From the NCBI GenBank assembly GCA_029907475.1, contig JARYLU010000009.1, positions 1 through 64,000 on the forward strand: a stretch of DNA of 64,000 nucleotides, written 5' to 3'. This stretch comes from Bacillota bacterium (GTDB lineage Bacteria; Bacillota; DSM-12270; Thermacetogeniales; Thermacetogeniaceae). This document shows, piece after piece, positions 59,375 to 64,000 of this stretch. Position 1 is the first letter of the stretch. Each line of letters opens with the position of its first letter. The position numbers and the translations under genes were made by a program. Below the pieces are notes generated by a model. It ran no database searches. It had not been told where the DNA came from and worked only from the letters and a program-made list of their open reading frames with translations.

Positions 59375-60871
59375 TCATCTTTCCGGCGGGCCGGCGGGCG
59401 AGTTCGCCAGATACGCTGCTGCCTCCGGTTCAATCAGCTGCCTGTCGAGGGAAAACCTGGCCGACAGCGGATCGTACTTGATCACATCTGCCGCCAGCGG
59501 CCCCTGCTCCGGGCGCACGTAAACAATGGCCGCCGAATAGGCGGCGCCCCCTTCGGAGTAGAAGCCGCGCAGGCCGGCGGCACCTGTTGTGCCGGGGTTA
59601 ATCAATGCTCCTTCAGGCGTTTTTTCGAGGACAGGGCGGTGGGTGTGCCCGGCGACGACTAAAGGAGCTTCCGGCAGCAGGCGCCGCGCCACCTCCTCGT
59701 TGTGGACGACCAGGATGTCGGGACGCCCCTGCTCCCTGACGGCCGCCCGCAGGGATTCCGCATGGACATTCAGCACCAGGTCCCGCTCTCTGCGGTCCCG
59801 TATTTCTACCTCGCCGGATGTCGAAAGGGGATCGGGGATCCCCAAAATCCGCAGCCCCTTCAGCTCTAAAGTTTCGCCGTTTAAAACGTAACTGTCCTTT
59901 ATTCCGGCGATAAAGCTGGTGATTTCCGGGGTATCGTGGTTGCCGGCCAGGAACACGTGCGGGACGCTCAAATCCTTCAAACCCTCAACCACCTCCGCCT
60001 CCAGCGGCGAACCGAAGTCGGTGATGTCCCCGGCGTTCACGATAAAATCAATCCTGAAGTAATAGGACAGGGTTCTGATAAACTCAACCCCGATGGGGTT
60101 GGAGTGCAGGTCGCTGACGAGCAAGATCGCCCGTGTTTCCTTTTCCCTGCCCGGGTTGCCCAAAACCATGAGGCTGTTAATATTTGTAAAAAGGTCTTTA
60201 ATATTGCTTACTACCTGTCCGGTCAGGTCCTTAACCTCATCGAGGCGGGTCAGGGAGTCGTTGACCATTTTTATGGCGCCGGGTGCCATCGCGACGGGCC
60301 CCTCGAAATGAGGCTCCCGAAAGGCGTCTACGTTGTAGTTAAGGCCGGCGCCGGTAAGGACCGCCGCGACCAGAAAGGCGCCTCCCGCGCCTGCCGCGAG
60401 GACTGTACGCAGGCGGGGACGCCAGAGCAGAAACACCAGCAGCGCCGCGCCGGCAAAGCCTGCCGCCACCTCTCGCAAAGCAAGGTTAATGATCACCTCC
60501 GGCATCCTCTCCCGGGCGATGCCTATTGCCCTCTCCTGGCCTGACTTATCGATCCAGCCGTTCTTAATCGTATCCATTGAAATCTGTTCCAGACCGATCC
60601 GGAACTGGACGGGAGCCCGGTGGGTTGCGGCGGAAACCTGCCCGAGCGGCGATAAATCCAGCACCGTCCTGCCGTGCAGCGCCGGCAGGGCGGATACGCG
60701 CAGGGTCAACCCCTGCACATCCACCCGCATGCCCCCCGCTAAGTACGCGGCTAAAAGGGCCCCCGCCAAAGCCGTCAAAAGGAGGCCGGGCACCCGCGCC
60801 CGTTTAACCCACTGCGTGAATATCTTGTTGACCACCCTGTGAAAGAGCATCTCGCCATCTGCCTTTGCCAT
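59375..60871 (-). CDS. Membrane-anchored metallophosphoesterase
   Basis: 498 residues. Two to three hydrophobic segments at the start (LLTALAGALLAAYLAGG and FAGAALLVFLLW) hold it in the membrane; the C-terminal half is a calcineurin-like phosphoesterase with SDLHSNPIG, VNAGDITDFGS, LAGNHDT and VAGHTHRP, the complete metal-binding set. Substrate unknown. The extracellular part between the helices (residues 45-125) has no family. ATG start. Confidence 0.88.
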   Translation of the reverse strand: MAKADGEMLFHRVVNKIFTQWVKRARVPGLLLTALAGALLAAYLAGGMRVDVQGLTLRVSALPALHGRTVLDLSPLGQVSAATHRAPVQFRIGLEQISMDTIKNGWIDKSGQERAIGIARERMPEVIINLALREVAAGFAGAALLVFLLWRPRLRTVLAAGAGGAFLVAAVLTGAGLNYNVDAFREPHFEGPVAMAPGAIKMVNDSLTRLDEVKDLTGQVVSNIKDLFTNINSLMVLGNPGREKETRAILLVSDLHSNPIGVEFIRTLSYYFRIDFIVNAGDITDFGSPLEAEVVEGLKDLSVPHVFLAGNHDTPEITSFIAGIKDSYVLNGETLELKGLRILGIPDPLSTSGEVEIRDRRERDLVLNVHAESLRAAVREQGRPDILVVHNEEVARRLLPEAPLVVAGHTHRPVLEKTPEGALINPGTTGAAGLRGFYSEGGAAYSAAIVYVRPEQGPLAADVIKYDPLSARFSLDRQLIEPEAAAYLANSPAGPPER

Positions 60872-61075
60872 CTGTCTGTCACTTACCCCGATTTAACCTT
60901 ACTTTCTCCGCTCCGGCTGCCGCTTCAACTTCGATAAATATCGACAGCAGCAAGTAATAACTTCGCCCAGGCGGCTTCCCCTTCCTGCACGCTGCCGGGC
61001 ACCGGCAGTATGCAGTTTTTGCTATTTCCGGTTAAAGCAAGACCGGGCTAGACTTATGAATTAAGGGGGCGCCGC

Positions 61076-63508
61076 TCAGGTGCCCCTTCGCACTTTCAGG
61101 TTCTCCCCCAGCAAGCTGAAGCGGGGAAGCCACGCCCCGGCATCCTCCTCCCCCTTTTCGGCTTTCCCCCGGAATTCCGGGTAAACCTTTTGCAGCAGCT
61201 TGTAATAGATGTTTTGCACCTTCCACAGGTCCACCTCGAAAGGAAGGGCGCGGGCGAGACCGGTTGCCTCCTCCAGGTTTTCGAGCAGGGAAAGGTCTTC
61301 CGGCCGGGCGCGCAGCCGCTCCGCGATTCGCTCGACGGTTTGCTGGAGGGCGTACCCGAGGCCGGCTTCGTCCAACGAGACATCGAGTTGTTTGGCTTCG
61401 TTGAGGAGGGCTCTGATCTGCTCGAGGTCGAGCTCCTCTTCTGAAATGGCCCGGCGCAGGCTGGTGTTGAGGACGAACTCGGCGGCGGCATTGAGAGCGC
61501 GGGGCTGGGGAATGTCCAGGTCTTTGAGAAAACGCATCAGGGATACGTGGTTTTCGTAAATCCGCCTGTAATCCGCCTCAACCTCTGCCAGGGTAGAGTC
61601 GAGGATCATGTCCAGGATCTTGCGCTGCTGGTCCCGGAAAAGCTGCCTGAGGGAGTAAATCCTTCCTTCAAAATACTGGTCCAGGAGCCGGATTACCCCG
61701 GGGATGTCCCCCCTGTCAAAGCTCCCGGCAACTCCCCGCACCATCTCCTGGTAGCCCTCCTCCCCCTGGTAGACCCGGACCCCGCCGCTCACGTTGATGA
61801 TGCCGAAATAAAGCACTCCGTAGTCCAGCACCGTCGATTCCCGCGTGATCTCCGAAGTAACCCGCGCCCGCCCGAGCGCGAGCTTCGCCTTTCCTGTTTC
61901 CAGCGTCCGGCAGTCCTGCCGGTCAACGGTGTAGCAGTAGATGCGAGACTGCTCATCATATGTTTCAAAGAGCGAACTGATGGCGTAATGGGCGCCGACC
62001 TTTGGAAGATCCACCATGGCGGGCTTCACAAACTTTTCGTAGATATGGGCGCCGTTGCGGTGCTCAGGGACATTGCTCCTGGCCTGCTCCAGGATCTCGA
62101 GGAAGCGGGGCTCAAGGGAACGGCCAAACAGTTCCTGGCCCAACTGGATGACGCGTCCGGCGTACTGGAGCACCTGGACATTCTCGATCCCCGAGATGTC
62201 GTCGAAGAACCAGCCGCAGCTCGTATACATCAACATGGCGTGGCGCTGCATCTCCAGAAGCTTGAGGGCCGTGACCTGCTCCGCCGGGTCAAGCGCCCTT
62301 GCTGCATGATTTTCCAGGAACTGCCGGAGGTTTTCCGCCGAACGGTCGAGCACGACGGATATGTAGTCGTCGCGCGCCGCCCAGGGGTCCCTCAGGTACT
62401 GGCGCCCCTCCTCCTCGTACCGGGAAGCGAGGGTGTTCCGGAGCCAGTTTAAGGCGTTCCGCAGGGGAGCCCGCCAGGCCTGGCTCCATCCCGGGTGCAT
62501 GCCGGAATTACAGCCGCAGTTGTTCCGCCACCGCTCGACTCCGTGCGCGCAGCTCCAGGAGGTGTTCTCAACAATCTCGACTTCGTGGCTGGGCGGGTAC
62601 ATTTCCAGGTACTCGGCATAGTTGGTGATCCGCGCCAGCTTGTTGGACTCAATGTGTTCCAGGGCGTAGGCGAGCGCCATGTCCCCGTGCCGGTGGTGGT
62701 GGCCGTAAGTTTCCCCATCGGTGGCGATGTGGACGAGCTGTGCCCAGTTGCGCGACTCCACGAAGCCGCCGAGCAGCCGGTGGGCGAAGTACTCTCCGTT
62801 GGAGAGGAGATCCTCGAAGGCCACGGCGCGGGCGATTGGCCCGTCATAGAAAAAGATGTTGATGATGCGGTCCGAGTTTTTCAGGCGGAGCTGGTAGGGC
62901 ATGGAAGGGTCGATCCCCCCGGGCCCCACCTCCTGCCAGCCGCTGCTGCCGATCTTGCGCACCCGCCGGGCCTGGTGCGGGGCAAGGATGGTGAAGCGGA
63001 TCCCCTGCTCCGCCATGATCTCGAGGGTTTCCAGGTCCACTGCGGTTTCCGGCAGCCACATTCCCTCCGGCTTCCGGCCGAAGCGGTATACAAAGTCCCT
63101 GATTCCCCAGATTACCTGGGTGTACTTGTCACGCCGGTTTGCCAGCGGCATGATCATGTGGTTGTAGGCCTGGGCGAGAGCCGAACCGTGCCCGGAAAAG
63201 TTCTGCCTGCTTTCCCGGTCGGCCTCGATGATTGCCTGGTAAACATCCGGCACCCGGGCCTCCATCCAGTGGAGCAGCGTGGGGCCGAAATTGAAGCTGA
63301 TCCTGGCGTAGTTGTTGACGATTTTCTTGATCTGGCCCTTCTCGTTCAGGATGCGGGAAGCGGCATTTGGGGCGTAACACTCGAAGGTAATCCGTTCATT
63401 CCAGTCGTGATAAGGATAGGCCTGATCCTGAAGCTCGATGGCCTCAAGCCACGAATTTTCGCGCGGCGGCTGGTAAAAGTGGCCGTGAATGCAGATATAG
63501 CGGATCAT
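61076..63508 (-). CDS. GH57 glycoside hydrolase with DUF3536
   Basis: 810 residues. The GH57 barrel is seen in YICIHGHFYQPPRENSWLEA, FNFGPTLLHWME, GMWLPETAVDLETLEIMAEQ and HIATDGETYGHHHRHGDMAL, with E in LPET and D in TDGE the probable catalytic pair. The C-terminal DUF3536 part is helical. Such enzymes act on alpha-glucans (amylase or branching type). ATG 63508, 9 bases after GAGGAG. It lies directly after malQ in the same direction, supporting a role in glycogen or starch turnover. Confidence 0.93.
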   Translation of the reverse strand: MIRYICIHGHFYQPPRENSWLEAIELQDQAYPYHDWNERITFECYAPNAASRILNEKGQIKKIVNNYARISFNFGPTLLHWMEARVPDVYQAIIEADRESRQNFSGHGSALAQAYNHMIMPLANRRDKYTQVIWGIRDFVYRFGRKPEGMWLPETAVDLETLEIMAEQGIRFTILAPHQARRVRKIGSSGWQEVGPGGIDPSMPYQLRLKNSDRIINIFFYDGPIARAVAFEDLLSNGEYFAHRLLGGFVESRNWAQLVHIATDGETYGHHHRHGDMALAYALEHIESNKLARITNYAEYLEMYPPSHEVEIVENTSWSCAHGVERWRNNCGCNSGMHPGWSQAWRAPLRNALNWLRNTLASRYEEEGRQYLRDPWAARDDYISVVLDRSAENLRQFLENHAARALDPAEQVTALKLLEMQRHAMLMYTSCGWFFDDISGIENVQVLQYAGRVIQLGQELFGRSLEPRFLEILEQARSNVPEHRNGAHIYEKFVKPAMVDLPKVGAHYAISSLFETYDEQSRIYCYTVDRQDCRTLETGKAKLALGRARVTSEITRESTVLDYGVLYFGIINVSGGVRVYQGEEGYQEMVRGVAGSFDRGDIPGVIRLLDQYFEGRIYSLRQLFRDQQRKILDMILDSTLAEVEADYRRIYENHVSLMRFLKDLDIPQPRALNAAAEFVLNTSLRRAISEEELDLEQIRALLNEAKQLDVSLDEAGLGYALQQTVERIAERLRARPEDLSLLENLEEATGLARALPFEVDLWKVQNIYYKLLQKVYPEFRGKAEKGEEDAGAWLPRFSLLGENLKVRRGT

Positions 63509-63565
63509 TTGCAACAACTCCTCCCTCGTCTGCTCGCATATTCGCTCCAGAAAGCACGGCTTCTG

Positions 63566-64000
63566 TCAGTTCTTCCTTCTGAGAGCGTCGATTTCCTGCA
63601 GCACCCCCCTCACTTCCGGCACCTGCGTAAACTCTTCCAGCGTGTAGCGCGCCTTGCGCCGCCAGTTCGGGTATTCGCCTGCATCAGGGGTATTTTGAGG
63701 GGCCGTTTCCAGCCACAGGTCTTCCAGGTTTACCAGGAGGACCCGGGCGGGGCTCGCCGCCAGATGCGCGAGGCAGGCTTTGAGGACGGCCGCCGTATTG
63801 TCCGGAGGGTACTTCAGCCGGCCTTTACGACTCAGGAAGGCGGACAGGCCGCGGCGTTCGCCCACCTTTAACGACCGCCAGAAGGCGGCGAAGGGAGCCA
63901 TGTCGTGAGTGTTCAGGCACGCCAGGGCACCGGCGGGGACGGGGCGCAATGCACCTTCGTGAACCCCGCCTGCGGCACCGCGGGACATTTCAAAGGGCAG
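63566..64000 (-). CDS. malQ: 4-alpha-glucanotransferase, C-terminal part (runs off the right edge)
   Basis: The 144 residues present match the end of GH77 amylomaltase: LACLNTHDMAPFAAFWRSL with the conserved His-Asp, LVNLEDLWLETAPQNTP and YPNWRRKARYTLEE. The enzyme transfers alpha-1,4-glucan chains. The gene begins beyond base 64000. Upstream partner of the GH57 gene. Confidence 0.88.
   Translation of the reverse strand: MPFEMSRGAAGGVHEGALRPVPAGALACLNTHDMAPFAAFWRSLKVGERRGLSAFLSRKGRLKYPPDNTAAVLKACLAHLAASPARVLLVNLEDLWLETAPQNTPDAGEYPNWRRKARYTLEEFTQVPEVRGVLQEIDALRRKN

Overview
The window reads as the chromosome of a spore-forming, flagellated, hydrogen-using Clostridia, probably in the Peptococcaceae/Desulfotomaculum-Moorella part of Firmicutes. 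The evidence is cotJABC and yqfC/yqfD (endospores), a fliS-fliD-flaG-flagellin block, a Tat-exported membrane-bound [NiFe] hydrogenase, SLH-anchored surface protein, and the usual firmicute order rpsU-yqeY-yqfC-yqfD-phoH-pgpH-ybeY-dgkA-cdd-era. Genus is not settled by the sequence. Many starts are GTG or TTG.

Layout. 1-8.7 kb is accessory and partly decayed DNA: the end of a CopG-type antitoxin, an integrase relic against a tRNA-Thr, a lipoprotein serine hydrolase with a suspicious tail, an orphan DNA methyltransferase, a coiled-coil repeat protein, an intact MntA/HepT toxin-antitoxin pair, a lone flagellar DUF6470 gene, and broken copies of a nucleotidyltransferase, an IS21 IstB, a channel-like membrane protein and another membrane protein. 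8.8-21.3 kb is a surface-glycan and flagellar block: rmlACDB makes dTDP-rhamnose, then two large glycosyltransferases, the second translationally coupled to fliS, then fliD, flaG and flagellin with a sigma-28-type promoter. 22.3-24.2 kb holds a clear c-di-AMP (ydaO-type) riboswitch in front of a glutamate 2,3-aminomutase, a likely osmolyte circuit. 24.2-33.8 kb carries gatD/murT, an MFS exporter, cotJABC, a LysM protein, a glycolipid synthase and an SLH phosphodiester glycosidase. 33.9-37.8 kb is the hydrogenase operon with its maturation protease.

38.8-49.1 kb is conserved housekeeping DNA (deoC, mgtE, era back to rpsU), including PgpH, the c-di-AMP phosphodiesterase family that links to the riboswitch. 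era has no ATG/GTG/TTG at its conserved start; an ATC with a well-placed Shine-Dalgarno fits best. 49.3-51.2 kb has a pyruvoyl arginine decarboxylase opposite a CofE-like gene. 51.3-59 kb is more AT-rich accessory DNA: a copper-amine-oxidase-N lipoprotein, YefM/RelE with a RelE relic, a four-gene lipoprotein/WG-repeat/M14-peptidase/microprotein cluster, a frameshifted DUF1670 gene and a truncated beta-lactamase-fold gene. The window ends with a metallophosphoesterase, a GH57/DUF3536 enzyme and the end of malQ (glycogen/alpha-glucan metabolism).

The most interesting points are the riboswitch-eam unit with substrate-defining Lys/Asn residues, the non-canonical era start, the fliS-coupled glycosyltransferase, and the uncharacterised secreted WG/M14 cluster. 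Several single-base frameshifts occur; most look like decay, but sequence error cannot be excluded from the sequence alone.
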